Assembly: GCA_016916535.1 (NCBI GenBank)
Contig: CP070276.1
Span: 2,356,001-2,420,000 of the forward strand
Direction: 5' to 3'
DNA from: Dysgonomonadaceae bacterium zrk40
GTDB taxonomy: Bacteria; Bacteroidota; Bacteroidia; Bacteroidales; Dysgonomonadaceae
DNA: 64,000 nt
Shown here: one piece after another, positions 18,316 through 27,671 of the stretch
Layout of the letters: each line of letters starts with the position of its first letter
Position numbering within the stretch: position 1 is the first letter of the stretch
Notes under the pieces: model-generated
Databases searched by the model: none
Told to the model about the DNA's origin: nothing
Seen by the model: the letters and a program-made list of their open reading frames with translations, nothing else
Made by a program: the position numbers and the translations under genes

Positions 18316-18902
18316 CTTACTGTTTGTTTCAATCGGTTCTGTGCAGCACCCAGCCTGAAGGCTCTCAGGTTGGTTGCGACGATGTTCTCTCCTTTCTTTG
18401 CAAAATAGGCGGTGATTGCCTTCTCCAGCACCTTGCTTTCAATACCCAGATAGGGTGCTGCCGCTCCCAGCATCACCAGGTTGGAGCTTTTACTGCTGCC
18501 GGCATCCCTGGCCAGCGTAGTGGCATCGACCAGCAGGTGGAACCCTGTGGCGTTGATGACCCTGTGCAATGCATCAACGGATGGGTAACCGTCAATTTCA
18601 CCCTGTGGCTCCGTGGCGGTGATGATGAGACCCTTCGGAGAGAGGAAGTGGAGATGGCGGAGCGCCTCCATCGGTTCCAGTGAGAGGATCAGATCTGCTT
18701 TGCCCAACGGGATCAGATCTGACCAGATCGCTTCGGATGAGATGCGCAGGTGCGATTCCACGGCGCCACCGCGCTGGCTCATACCGTGTACCTCCGCCTG
18801 CTTCACCTGCAGTCCCAGTTCCATTGCTGCCAGGTCGATGATGGCGGCGATTGTGAGGATTCCCTGGCCTCCCACGCCGGCAATGATGATATCTTTGTGC
18901 AT
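18312..18902 (-). CDS. iorB: indolepyruvate oxidoreductase beta subunit
   Basis: Gamma-type domain subunit of 2-oxoacid:ferredoxin oxidoreductases, 196 aa. The start [20 protein letters not shown] carries the GxGGQG motif of the family, followed by [17 protein letters not shown]. It pairs with IorA to oxidise aryl-pyruvates to aryl-acetyl-CoA with ferredoxin as acceptor. It lies 57 bp after iorA and overlaps paaK by 4 bp. The gap to iorA is almost entirely a heptamer repeat. Identification is firm. Confidence 0.93.
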   Translation of the reverse strand: MHKDIIIAGVGGQGILTIAAIIDLAAMELGLQVKQAEVHGMSQRGGAVESHLRISSEAIWSDLIPLGKADLILSLEPMEALRHLHFLSPKGLIITATEPQGEIDGYPSVDALHRVINATGFHLLVDATTLARDAGSSKSSNLVMLGAAAPYLGIESKVLEKAITAYFAKKGENIVATNLRAFRLGAAQNRLKQTVR

Positions 18903-18914
18903 ATGATTAGGGAT

Positions 18915-18963
18915 CAGTTGTCAGTTGTCAGTTATCAGTTGTCAGTTGACAGTTGTCAGTTAT
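18915..18963. repeat. seven tandem 7-bp repeats (CAGTTGT-like)
   Basis: Seven consecutive heptamers from 18915: CAGTTGT, CAGTTGT, CAGTTAT, CAGTTGT, CAGTTGA, CAGTTGT, CAGTTAT. They fill most of the 57-bp iorA-iorB gap, and the last unit forms the iorA stop codon (TAA at 18962-18960 on the minus strand). Array length could vary by slippage and so change spacing or the iorA C-terminus. Confidence 0.9.
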
Positions 18964-20585
18964 CGGTTTTTTGTTTTGCGGATGTGGATGCACTCCCGTT
19001 GCGCGATGATCACCGAGACACCTTCGTATTCGAGCTCTTCGCGAATGATTGTGATGTTCTCCTCCATGTTTTTCCGGAGCGGCACGATGGAGCGGATATG
19101 TGCTTCATCCACACCAACACCTTTGCAGATGTCAAAGAAGCGACCGGTGCCGGCTGAATCTTGTCCCCCGGTCATGGCGGTGGTGCCGTTGTCGGAGATG
19201 ATCACCGTGAGGGGGGAGCGGTCGTTCACAGCGTCAAGCAGTCCCGTGATGCCGGAGTGGGTGAAGGTGGAGTCGCCAATCACGCAGAGGGCGGGACGGA
19301 GCCCCGCATCGGCGGCACCCTTGGCCATGGTGATGGAAGCTCCCATATCCACGCAACTGCTGATGGTGCTGTAGGGCGGCAGCGCCCCCAGCGTGTAGCA
19401 TCCGATGTCACCGAAGACATGCTTTTCAGGGTAATCGTTCATCACCCGGTTGATTGCTTCGAACAGGTCGCGGTGGCTGCATCCCTTGCAGAGCATGGGA
19501 GGGCGTGGTACCACCAGCGGATAGGTTACTGGTTGATAAATGACTGCCGGTTGTTTGGTATCATGCCGGGTGTCATTTGCACATCCCATAAATTCGAGCA
19601 AGGCCTTCTCCAGCAGGGCAGGTGATAACTCTCCCGTGCGGGGCAGTGTACCATCGAGCCGTCCTCGAAAACGGTTGTCACCCGAGAAACCACGCAGCAG
19701 CTCCTCCTGGAGCGGGTAGCCCTCCTCGGCGATGAGGATCTCGCTGTACTGTGCCGTGAACTGTTTCACCATCTTCTCCGGCAGCGGGTATTGCGATATT
19801 CTCAACAGCGGGATCTCTAGGTTGTGGGAGGTGATCACCTCCATGGCGTAGTTGACGGCGATGCCGAAGGCGATCACCGCCCGCTCACCGCTGCCTGATA
19901 TCATACGGTTGTAGGGCGACTGTTCCGAGATTTGTCGCAGCGCATCCTGCTTGGTGAGCAGCAGGTGGTAGTTCTTCCGGGCGTTGGCCGGCAGCAGGAT
20001 CCACTTGTTCCTGTCTCTTTCGGGGTTGAGTTTGTTTTGCGCGCGTGGCTCGGCGGGAGTGACCACCGCCCGCGAGTGCGACAACCGCGTGGTGATGCGC
20101 AGCATCACCGGCAGCCTCAATATTTCCGAGAATTCGAAGCCGTAGCTGACCATCTCGTAGGCCTCCTGCTGGTTGGAGGGTTCCAGGATGGGTATCATGG
20201 CGAACCGGCCATAGTAGCGGCTGTCCTGCTCGTTTTGTGAGGAGTGCATCGAGGGGTCGTCGGCCACCACCAGCACCAGTCCGCCGAGCACCCCCGTGAT
20301 GGCCGCGTTCATGAAGGCATCGGCCGCCACGTTGAGGCCCACGTGCTTCATACATACCAGGCTTCGCCTGCCCGAGTAGGAGACACCCAGTGCCGCCTCG
20401 AAGGCGGTCTTCTCGTTGGTTGCCCAGCGGGAGTGCACACTGGCCTGATTGCCTTCTGTTGCGCGTTGGATGTACTCGGTGATCTCGGTGGAGGGAGTGC
20501 CCGGGTAGGCGTAGACACCCGATATGCCCGCGTCGATTGCGCCCTGTGCCACCGCTTCTGCCCCCAATAACAGTTTTTTCTCCAT
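18960..20585 (-). CDS. iorA: indolepyruvate oxidoreductase alpha subunit, no C-terminal ferredoxin domain
   Basis: TPP-dependent large subunit, 541 aa from the chosen ATG (MEKKLLLGAEAVAQGAIDAG). A GTG at 20639 would add 18 residues of unlikely composition. The pyrimidine domain begins with YAYPGTPSTEITEYI; the TPP/Mg2+ motif is GDSTFTHSGITGLLDAVNDRSPLTVIISDN. The protein ends soon after IIAQRECIHIRK. Classical archaeal/clostridial IorA continues from this point into two [4Fe-4S] clusters; no CxxCxxC motif exists here, so a separate ferredoxin must take the electrons. It is first in the operon, with a TACTTTTG promoter box at 20688-20681. Confidence 0.9.
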   Translation of the reverse strand: MEKKLLLGAEAVAQGAIDAGISGVYAYPGTPSTEITEYIQRATEGNQASVHSRWATNEKTAFEAALGVSYSGRRSLVCMKHVGLNVAADAFMNAAITGVLGGLVLVVADDPSMHSSQNEQDSRYYGRFAMIPILEPSNQQEAYEMVSYGFEFSEILRLPVMLRITTRLSHSRAVVTPAEPRAQNKLNPERDRNKWILLPANARKNYHLLLTKQDALRQISEQSPYNRMISGSGERAVIAFGIAVNYAMEVITSHNLEIPLLRISQYPLPEKMVKQFTAQYSEILIAEEGYPLQEELLRGFSGDNRFRGRLDGTLPRTGELSPALLEKALLEFMGCANDTRHDTKQPAVIYQPVTYPLVVPRPPMLCKGCSHRDLFEAINRVMNDYPEKHVFGDIGCYTLGALPPYSTISSCVDMGASITMAKGAADAGLRPALCVIGDSTFTHSGITGLLDAVNDRSPLTVIISDNGTTAMTGGQDSAGTGRFFDICKGVGVDEAHIRSIVPLRKNMEENITIIREELEYEGVSVIIAQRECIHIRKTKNR

Positions 20586-20680
20586 ATGCTCTGTCTCACC
20601 GGTCAGCAGTGTGGCGTTGGTAGTTGTCCGATTGCCCACCTCTTGATGCCGGAATGAAATTAAAAGATTGCGATAAGTTG

Positions 20681-20688
20681 CAAAAGTA
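20681..20688 (-). promoter_or_regulatory. -7 box of iorAB-paaK operon promoter
   Basis: TACTTTTG on the minus strand fits TAnnTTTG. It lies 95 bp upstream of the iorA ATG and would leave a leader of about 90 nt. Confidence 0.55.
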
Positions 20689-20904
20689 CAAAAAATATCA
20701 GCTTCGGGTTACAGAATATCATAATTAGAATGTTTCCAGATAACGACTCGTTTTTCAGAACAAATCGGCCTATAATTCGCAAGGAATGGGCGTCTGCCTC
20801 TCCCATAAATATAAGAATTGACTGGGAGAGGTGTGGGATAGGCATAAGAGGGGCACAAGCCCGGTACCCGTCCATTTGTTGCGAATTAGAGTTCTGTATG
20901 AAGA
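20689..20904. other. intergenic region between iorA promoter and pnp terminator
   Basis: AT-rich sequence without a convincing gene. Short open frames on both strands have no recognisable motif or initiation context. With the promoter on one side and the terminator on the other, the iorA-pnp gap totals 422 bp. Confidence 0.5.
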
Positions 20905-20936
20905 CAAAAAAAAACTGCCTCAATCAATGAGGCAGT
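20905..20936 (-). terminator. rho-independent terminator after pnp
   Basis: On the minus strand ACTGCCTC-attgatt-GAGGCAGT is followed by a run of eight or more T. It lies about 70 bp downstream of the pnp stop. Strong stem and U-tract. Confidence 0.9.
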
Positions 20937-21007
20937 CACCAATATGTTAGATGTCAATCTTTTGGAGTTTCAGGAAGGGTTGCTTCCCTGCTCCGTGTCG
21001 ACTTCGT

Positions 21008-23140
21008 TTACTTATCGTTTCTTTCCGGACGGGGCAGCAACACCTTGCGGGAGAGCTTGAACTTGCCGGTGCGGGGATCCACATCGATCAGCTTCACGCG
21101 GATCTTGTCACCCTCCTTGATGCCGGCATCTTCCACCTTCTCCAGGCGTTTCCAGTCGATTTCGGAGATGTGAAGCAGTCCGTCCTTACCAGGGAGGAAC
21201 TCGCAGAAGGCGCCATAAGGCATCACCGAACGCACGGTGGCTTCATACTCCTCACCCACTTCGGGAACAGCCACGATGCCCTTGATCTTGAGCATGGCGG
21301 CATCGATGGATGCCTTGTTGGTGGCTGAGATTTCCACGCGGCCGCGGTTGTTGATCTCCTCGATGGTGATGGTGGCACCGGTCTCTTCCTGCATGCCCTG
21401 GATGATCTTTCCACCCGGTCCGATCACGGCACCGATGTAGTCTTTTGGTATCTCGATCACCTCGATGCGGGGAGCGTGCGGTTTCAGGTCGGTACGCGGT
21501 TCGGAGAGCGTCTCCATCATCTTGCCCATGATGTGCTCGCGACCAGCCTTTGCCTGCGCCAGCGCATTCTCGAGGATCTCATAGGAGAGACCATCCACCT
21601 TGATGTCCATCTGTGTGGCGGTGATACCATCTCTGGTACCGCACACCTTGAAGTCCATGTCGCCCAGGTGGTCTTCGTCGCCCAGGATATCGGAGAGGAT
21701 GGCGTAGTTCTGCCCCTTGTTCTCGGAGATGAGACCCATGGCAATGCCGCTCACCGGTTTCTTCAGTGTGACGCCGGCATCCATCATGGCGAGGGTACCC
21801 GCGCAGACGGTGGCCATTGAGGAGGAGCCGTTCGACTCCAGGATATCGGATACCACGCGGATCACGTAGGGGTATCCTTCCGGGATCATCTTTTTGAGGG
21901 CGCGGTGCGCCAGGTTGCCGTGGCCGATCTCGCGACGGCCGGTACCGCGTTGCGGACGGGCTTCGCCAGTGGAGAAGGGGGGGAAGTTGTAGTGCAGCAG
22001 GAAGCGGTCAGTACCATGTTCCAGCACATTGTCGATGATCTTCTCGTCGAGCTTGGTGCCGAGGGTCACTGTGGTGAGCGACTGCGTTTCGCCGCGGGTG
22101 AAGAGGGCCGAGCCGTGGGGTCCCGGAACGAAGTCCACTTCGCTCCAGATGGGCCTGATCTCGTTGGTTTTGCGGCCGTCGAGACGCTTTCCCTCGTCGA
22201 GGATAGAGCGGCGCATCGCCTCTTTCTCCACGTCGTGGTAATATTTGCCGGCAAGCGCTGCTTTGGCATCACGTTCCTCTTCGGGCAGTGATTCCAGGAA
22301 TTGGTTCAGCACCGCCTCGAACGCTTCGATGCGTTCATGTTTGTTGGGGTTCTGGGAGGCAGCAACCACGTAGGCAGGTGCATAGCACTTGTCCCATACC
22401 AACTTGCGCAGCTCCTCGTCGTTCTCTTCGTGACAGTAGGCACGTTTTTCGGTTTTGCCGACCGCTTCGGTCAGTTCCATCTGGATGCGGCAATGTTTCT
22501 TGATCTCCTCGTGGGCGAACTTGATGGCATCGAGCATCTCTGCTTCCGACACCTCGTTCATCTCGCCCTCCACCATCATGATGTTGTCGAGGGTGGCACC
22601 CACCATGATGTCCATGTCGGCCTGGGCTAACTGCTGGATGGTGGGGTTGATGACAAACTCACCGTTGACACGTGCAACACGCACCTCCGAGATGGGACCG
22701 TTGAAGGGGATGTCCGAAACGGCGAGTGCTGCCGATGCTGCCAATCCGGCCAGTGCATCGGGCATGTTCTCCGTATCGGCAGAGAAGAGGATCACATTCA
22801 CGAAAACCTCCGCATGGAAATCGTCCGGGAAGAGAGGTCTCAGCGCACGGTCGATCAAACGGCTGGTCAATATCTCAGAGTCGGAAGGTCTTCCTTCTCT
22901 TTTCAGGAAGCCTCCGGGGAAGCGTCCCGAGGAGGCAAATTTCTCGCGGTAATCAACCGACAGGGGCATGAAGTCGGTTCCCGGGGTGGCATCTTTGGCT
23001 GCGCAAACAGTGGCCAGCAGCATCGTGTTGCCCATACGAAGGGTCACGGAGCCGTCTGCCTGTTTTGCCAGCTTCCCCGTTTCGAGCGTGATCGTGCGTC
23101 CGTCTGACAGTTCGATCCGCTTAACAATTGGATTCATCAT
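21008..23140 (-). CDS. pnp: polyribonucleotide nucleotidyltransferase (PNPase)
   Basis: Phosphorolytic 3'-5' exoribonuclease of the RNA degradosome, about 710 aa. Start is placed at the ATG-ATG pair ([22 protein letters not shown]), since the upstream extension [13 protein letters not shown] is not family-like. Two RNase PH domains are visible: LLATVCAAK...[14 protein letters not shown], then [20 protein letters not shown] with [12 protein letters not shown]. Next a KH domain ([23 protein letters not shown]) and an S1 domain ([31 protein letters not shown]). Single gene with its own promoter box (23184-23177) and terminator. Confidence 0.97.
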   Translation of the reverse strand: MMNPIVKRIELSDGRTITLETGKLAKQADGSVTLRMGNTMLLATVCAAKDATPGTDFMPLSVDYREKFASSGRFPGGFLKREGRPSDSEILTSRLIDRALRPLFPDDFHAEVFVNVILFSADTENMPDALAGLAASAALAVSDIPFNGPISEVRVARVNGEFVINPTIQQLAQADMDIMVGATLDNIMMVEGEMNEVSEAEMLDAIKFAHEEIKKHCRIQMELTEAVGKTEKRAYCHEENDEELRKLVWDKCYAPAYVVAASQNPNKHERIEAFEAVLNQFLESLPEEERDAKAALAGKYYHDVEKEAMRRSILDEGKRLDGRKTNEIRPIWSEVDFVPGPHGSALFTRGETQSLTTVTLGTKLDEKIIDNVLEHGTDRFLLHYNFPPFSTGEARPQRGTGRREIGHGNLAHRALKKMIPEGYPYVIRVVSDILESNGSSSMATVCAGTLAMMDAGVTLKKPVSGIAMGLISENKGQNYAILSDILGDEDHLGDMDFKVCGTRDGITATQMDIKVDGLSYEILENALAQAKAGREHIMGKMMETLSEPRTDLKPHAPRIEVIEIPKDYIGAVIGPGGKIIQGMQEETGATITIEEINNRGRVEISATNKASIDAAMLKIKGIVAVPEVGEEYEATVRSVMPYGAFCEFLPGKDGLLHISEIDWKRLEKVEDAGIKEGDKIRVKLIDVDPRTGKFKLSRKVLLPRPERNDK

Positions 23141-23176
23141 AAATATCTGTTGTAATCTTCTAAGTGAAAAATTACA

Positions 23177-23184
23177 CAAAGGTA
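23177..23184 (-). promoter_or_regulatory. -7 box of pnp promoter
   Basis: TACCTTTG on the minus strand matches TAnnTTTG, 37 bp upstream of the chosen pnp start. Confidence 0.6.
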
Positions 23185-23315
23185 CATAAAGTTTTGGTTA
23201 CTTGGTGCATTCGGCACTGTAAATTAGTGTAACAATCCCGACGCACATCTACCCCTCAACGCATCACCTGTTGTGTATGCACCTCCCTAATGTGAGTGAG
23301 CGTGCAATTAAAAAG

Positions 23316-23345
23316 AGAGGAGTGTCCGTTGCGGGACACTCCTCT
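23316..23345 (-). terminator. rho-independent terminator after the OmpA-family gene
   Basis: AGAGGAGTGTCC ... GGGACACTCCTCT; on the minus strand it is followed by TCTTTTTAATT. It lies about 20 bp after the OmpA-family stop. Strong 12-bp stem. Confidence 0.9.
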
Positions 23346-23363
23346 GTGTAAATAAGCAATCAG

Positions 23364-24473
23364 TTAGTTCATTTCCGTTACCTCCACACGACGTGCCTGG
23401 ATGGTGAGTGCCTCCTCACCGCTTGTCTTGGGATCTTCACCCATGCCGGCGGTGGTCATGCGGGCAGCGTTGATGCCCTGACCCACCAGGTAACTCTTCA
23501 CAGCTTCCGCTCTTCTCACCGAGAGGGCGTCGTTGTAGGCGTTGGGTCCCTTGTGGTCGGTATAGCCGATGATGTTCACCTCCGTATCGCTGAACTCTTT
23601 GAGTACGGAGACGATGGTGTTCAATTCGGTCGCATACTTATCGGTATCCACTACATCACTGTCGAAGGCAAAGTGAATCGATGGCAATGCCGGGAATTCC
23701 TTCACCACTACCGGTGCCGGCTCAGGCTTCGGTGCGGGTGCGGGTGCGGGTGCCGGTTCCGGAGCGGGCGGTGGTACTGGTTTCGGATCGTAGTAGACCG
23801 GTTCGGTACGTCCGTAGCTCTTGCCTAGGTTGATCTTGAAACCAGCCAGCGCGTTGAACTGCCAGTCGGGATTGTCAGCCCTTTTCGAGTTGAAATGATC
23901 GTCCAGGATGCTGGCACCCCCCTCGAGGGTGAAAGCCAGCGCGTCGCTGATGCGGAAGTTAAAGCCAAGGCCTGCACGTCCTGCCAGGAAACCGCGGTTT
24001 TCGGTCCAGAGGTACTCCAGGTCATAGTCGCCGGTGTTCAGTGCCGTGGCACCATTCTCAAAGCCGTAGGCATAACCACCGCCGGCAAAGAGATAGGGGC
24101 TCACCGCCCGTTCCGGCTTGAAGCCGCCGAAGAGCGTACCCAGGTCGAACAGCAGGTCAAGGTTGCCCTGCACGAACTGGAAGTCGTACACCTGTGCGGG
24201 AGCCACCCAACCCCCTTTACCCTGCCATCCGGAAGCGCCGAGGCGCATGCCGAAGAGGGGACTGAACTGGTAGCCCAGGTTCACTGCTCCCGCGGGTGAG
24301 ATCAGATCCTTGAAGGCCGCTTCACCGAGCGTGTGGGCTGCACCTGCCTGCCACTGCGTAAAGAAGTGGGGCTTGAAGAAGGTCTTACCCTCCTCCTTGA
24401 TCTCTCTTTCCTGAGCAAACGTCACCATCGGTAGCAGGACGCATGCGATCAGGTAGATAAAAAACTTTTTCAT
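23364..24473 (-). CDS. OmpA-family outer-membrane protein
   Basis: Porin-like barrel plus peptidoglycan-binding domain, 369 aa. A signal peptide (MKKFFIYLIACVLLPMVTFA, cut before QEREIK) precedes an N-terminal barrel domain (about 30-240) with aromatic beta strands. A Pro/Ala/Glu linker follows (about 245-275, alternating PAPAP). The C-terminal OmpA domain (about 280-369) has IHFAFDSDVVDTDKYATELNTI, INIIGYTDHKGPNAYNDALSVRRAEAVKSYLVGQG and AARMTTAGMGEDP. Its role is envelope stability, tying outer membrane to peptidoglycan. Single gene with its own terminator. The GCGGGT-type repeats coding the linker may vary in number. Confidence 0.93.
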   Translation of the reverse strand: MKKFFIYLIACVLLPMVTFAQEREIKEEGKTFFKPHFFTQWQAGAAHTLGEAAFKDLISPAGAVNLGYQFSPLFGMRLGASGWQGKGGWVAPAQVYDFQFVQGNLDLLFDLGTLFGGFKPERAVSPYLFAGGGYAYGFENGATALNTGDYDLEYLWTENRGFLAGRAGLGFNFRISDALAFTLEGGASILDDHFNSKRADNPDWQFNALAGFKINLGKSYGRTEPVYYDPKPVPPPAPEPAPAPAPAPKPEPAPVVVKEFPALPSIHFAFDSDVVDTDKYATELNTIVSVLKEFSDTEVNIIGYTDHKGPNAYNDALSVRRAEAVKSYLVGQGINAARMTTAGMGEDPKTSGEEALTIQARRVEVTEMN

Positions 24474-24612
24474 AGACTTTACTTTTAAATTATGGTAAAA
24501 CAGTTGATAATAATGCGTTCGCTTACGTAGTTAAGATTTTCTGTACAATATTAACAATATAGCCCGATAAATGTTTATTTTTCCCCACATTTCGTTAATA
24601 GAAACCACACAA

Positions 24613-24644
24613 AAAAAGAGGTGCCCAATGGACACCTCTTTTTT
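24613..24644. terminator. bidirectional terminator after the collagen-like lipoprotein gene
   Basis: AAAAAAGAGGTG ... CACCTCTTTTTT hairpin between the lipoprotein gene (ends 24663) and the OmpA gene promoter region. On the minus strand it ends the lipoprotein transcript. Confidence 0.85.
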
Positions 24645-24662
24645 ATTAAGAAAGCGGGTTAA

Positions 24663-27470
24663 TTACTGTACACTTTTTGTAGCGGAAGTCGGACGAACGA
24701 CTACGTTTACAATCGTTTCTACATCACCCCACTTGTAAGATACGGTTACAGGAACCTTCAGTGTGAACTCGTTTACAAGTGCAGCACCATTGTTCGTGTA
24801 TGTCAATGCACCGTTCGGATAATCTGCAACAGGTAATGTTGTATCGAACGCAACTTCAATCGTTGAAGGAAGTTCGGTCAGTTCAGTACCACCAGAAGTC
24901 ATTAATCCAACAGGTACAATGTTGTCTACATCTACTGCTACTCCGGTAACATCATAGAAGCCGTAGTAGTTTTCGTGGTCAGGTTCGAAGTAGTAAGCAT
25001 CGGTATTCTTGGCATAGTTTCTCCAGTCAGAGAGACGTACTACATCGCGGATATCGAGGATTGAACCTTCTGCACCAAAGTCAACACCATCAACGAAGTT
25101 GTCAGCAGCATTTCCTTCAATGTTCACCGGACGGAGGAAGTGTACATCGAATTCACCTTCGAAGTCACCAGTCAGTTCCACTGCATGTCCACAGTCGTTC
25201 ATCACAACCATGTAGAGAGTTGCTTTCATGAATTCCGGACCCTTGTTGAGCAGATACTTGCCAAGGTCGCTGTCTTCGTTGTAAGCAAGGATATCGCCAT
25301 CAGCTGTAGTCTGAGCAAGAATTTCTGCAACAACTTCTGTTGTAGCACCATCGTCATCAGAAGCAAGCAGTTGCTTACCATCTGTGCTTACAGAGACAGT
25401 GATACCGTCAACAGTCTTGATGGGCTGAACATCCTTGAAGAAGTATTCGTAGGTGTAACCTGCGTAGTCTTCATCTGCAGCTTCAAGATCAAGCAACTGA
25501 CCAGTAGTTACGAATGCATTGTTGATGTTGTTTTCAAACGTTGCATTGGCAGGATCATCATCTGTTGTCGATGTCGGTACAGCCACGTTGTGCTGGATGT
25601 AGGTCAGGTTTGCATCCCAGTAGTTGGTCAGCAACAGGTCAGAGATATCTGCTGTGGGCTGGCTTACTTCTGCGGTGAAGGTTACCTGAATTACGTTCGG
25701 ACCGTAGGTATAGGTACCGGACTTGGTAATTGTTTCACCGATGTTATCCCAAAGTTCAGCTTCGGTAACAGTCCATACCAAGTTGAATGATTCAGTGTCG
25801 TTCAGGTCTTCTTCTTCGGTAATTGTTCCAACACCTTCAGTTTCTTGTGCCCATACATAGTTATCATGGAAGAATGTCTTGGTCACCTTGGCAACAGCAT
25901 AGAAGTTTTCATTCATTTCCTGTGTACCAACTCTCAGTACGAAGTCTTCGCAACCAGCTTCAACGCCACCGTCTACTACGAAGGTAACCGGATCAATTGG
26001 TTCAGGCTGAGCTTCCACGATGTTGATCTTGATGAAGCCTTCTGCCACGAGGCAGTCATCGTTCATCAAAGAAACATGTACAATCGGGGTACGATTGATG
26101 GATGCAGGGTTGGGTTCGTTGATGTCATACACGCGGGTGGAAACTTCAGAACCTACCAGGTTGATAAATTCTTGCTGGTCGGTATCGTTGTCTCCCTGGA
26201 GGAATTCAATCACTTCACCTTCTTCGTCCAACAGGTCGAATTCATACTCAAGTCCGTATGTATCAAGGTTGAGCCAAGCTTCAACTTCAGGAGCCCATGT
26301 ATTGACAACATCGAGCAGGTCAAGCGTTTCGTTGTACACCAATTCAACAACGGGAAGGTCTTCCACATCAAGAGCCTTGGCGTCGTCAAGGAGTGCCGGG
26401 AATTCGTAAGTTGACCAGGCTACACCTTCTTCAACTTCATCCTGTACATTGACGAGCATGAGTTCAGAGATAGGATCAGACATTACCGTCATCCAGTCAG
26501 AGTTCGCTTCTCCACCAGTGGTAGAGGGAACGATCAGCATCAACTGGTCGATCTTATCGCTCCAAGGTTCTTCAATCTCTGCGGTATTGATTTCAACGGC
26601 AACGGTAAGGATACCATCTTCAAGAGATACAAAGGTAGCTTCCGGAGCGATATCAGCAGATCTTGTTGCATAAGGATATACAACAGTCGGGTTGTTGTAT
26701 TTGAAATAGATTCCTTCGGTATCGATCATGTCAATCGAAGCGTTGCTCGGGCTCACCTGGAAGCGGGCCATTGTAGCAGGAACAATCTCGCCACATTCTT
26801 CTGTTACCAGTGGAGAGAAATTCAAAATCGGAAGTGATCCAGTTGGCATTACAAAGTCTGGAATCAGGGTGAGGTAAGCGATGGAGAGGTTACCCAAAGC
26901 GATGGGGCCGTCAGCACCTTCCACATTGTAAAGTGTTACACCACCGTTTTCCCATACTGCAGTGATGGTACCGGCAGGTAACCATGTCATTTCAGTAACG
27001 GTATCGGTTTCTCCCTCTACCATATGCCAGAAACCATCAGCATGTGGGTAGTAATAAGCACCGTCAGCACCGTCAGCACCGTCAGCACCGTCAGCACCCT
27101 TAGATGCCATGCCGGTGTCTACACCGTCGATAAACCAGTTTCCGTTCTCACCAATGGTGATAACCGATCCGTCAGCACCGTCAGCACCGTCAGCACCGTC
27201 AGCACCGTCAACACCGTCAACACCGTTGGTGATGTTGTAAGACTGACCGTTGCTAAGGGTTACAGTGATACCGTTTGCAGTAGAGCTAACATTGGTAATC
27301 ACAGAACCACTTTCTACAGCAGCATTCACGGCATCAACCGTAGTCTTCAGAGATGTAATCTGGTCCTGAAGGTTGTTGATGTCGTCATCATAATCTTTAC
27401 AAGATGTAACTGTCACGAAAGCGCCAATTACTGCAAAGATGAATAACTTAAATAATAACTTTTTTTTCAT
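24663..27470 (-). CDS. large surface lipoprotein with collagen-like GAD repeats (DUF4988/PL29-N-like)
   Basis: Secreted lipoprotein, 935 aa. The signal peptide ends in the lipobox VTSC (Cys24), followed by KDYDDD, an acidic stretch like the Bacteroidetes surface-export signal. Next a short coiled coil (INNLQDQITSLKTTVDAVNAAV, typical of proteins with the DUF4988/PL29-lyase N-terminal domain), then two blocks of Gly-Ala-Asp triplets (about 81-101 and 123-137). About 750 residues of acidic, beta-rich, Thr/Val-rich sequence follow, in which I recognise no enzyme motif. No SusC/D partner is adjacent. Probably an exposed adhesin or glycan-interacting protein; function unknown. The calls of lipoprotein and repeat are firm, the family name less so. 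Confidence 0.85.
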   Translation of the reverse strand: MKKKLLFKLFIFAVIGAFVTVTSCKDYDDDINNLQDQITSLKTTVDAVNAAVESGSVITNVSSTANGITVTLSNGQSYNITNGVDGVDGADGADGADGADGSVITIGENGNWFIDGVDTGMASKGADGADGADGADGAYYYPHADGFWHMVEGETDTVTEMTWLPAGTITAVWENGGVTLYNVEGADGPIALGNLSIAYLTLIPDFVMPTGSLPILNFSPLVTEECGEIVPATMARFQVSPSNASIDMIDTEGIYFKYNNPTVVYPYATRSADIAPEATFVSLEDGILTVAVEINTAEIEEPWSDKIDQLMLIVPSTTGGEANSDWMTVMSDPISELMLVNVQDEVEEGVAWSTYEFPALLDDAKALDVEDLPVVELVYNETLDLLDVVNTWAPEVEAWLNLDTYGLEYEFDLLDEEGEVIEFLQGDNDTDQQEFINLVGSEVSTRVYDINEPNPASINRTPIVHVSLMNDDCLVAEGFIKINIVEAQPEPIDPVTFVVDGGVEAGCEDFVLRVGTQEMNENFYAVAKVTKTFFHDNYVWAQETEGVGTITEEEDLNDTESFNLVWTVTEAELWDNIGETITKSGTYTYGPNVIQVTFTAEVSQPTADISDLLLTNYWDANLTYIQHNVAVPTSTTDDDPANATFENNINNAFVTTGQLLDLEAADEDYAGYTYEYFFKDVQPIKTVDGITVSVSTDGKQLLASDDDGATTEVVAEILAQTTADGDILAYNEDSDLGKYLLNKGPEFMKATLYMVVMNDCGHAVELTGDFEGEFDVHFLRPVNIEGNAADNFVDGVDFGAEGSILDIRDVVRLSDWRNYAKNTDAYYFEPDHENYYGFYDVTGVAVDVDNIVPVGLMTSGGTELTELPSTIEVAFDTTLPVADYPNGALTYTNNGAALVNEFTLKVPVTVSYKWGDVETIVNVVVRPTSATKSVQ
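27058..27227. repeat. 9-bp coding repeats (GCACCGTCA) in two blocks
   Basis: Units of GCACCGTCA (Gly-Ala-Asp or Asp-Gly-Ala on the coding strand) repeat at about 27058-27098 and 27166-27227. Near-identity at the DNA level suggests recent expansion. Changes in copy number keep frame and would alter only the length of the collagen-like segments. Confidence 0.9.
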
Positions 27471-27671
27471 ACACTAAAAAATTTAATAATAATAAATTAA
27501 GATATTGCACTTTTCTGTTCCCTATTTGATTTTAAAGTCTTTTTATTGTTTGTTCAATAGTCAACTCCACAAGTGTCGGGCGGAGTTTGTTTTGTTGTCT
27601 TGTTTCTTCGATCGTTCTGTTTTTCATAAACTGTTACCTGATACTCCTCCTTTCTTTACGCGTGTGATTGA

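Noticed and set aside
20660-20923. 87-codon minus-strand frame between iorA and pnp
   Set aside because: Runs through the pnp terminator and the iorA promoter; composition like random AT-rich DNA.
27024-27446. Plus-strand frame with Val-Ser-Thr repeats
   Set aside because: Antisense reading of the 9-bp GAD repeats; mere mirror of the lipoprotein gene.
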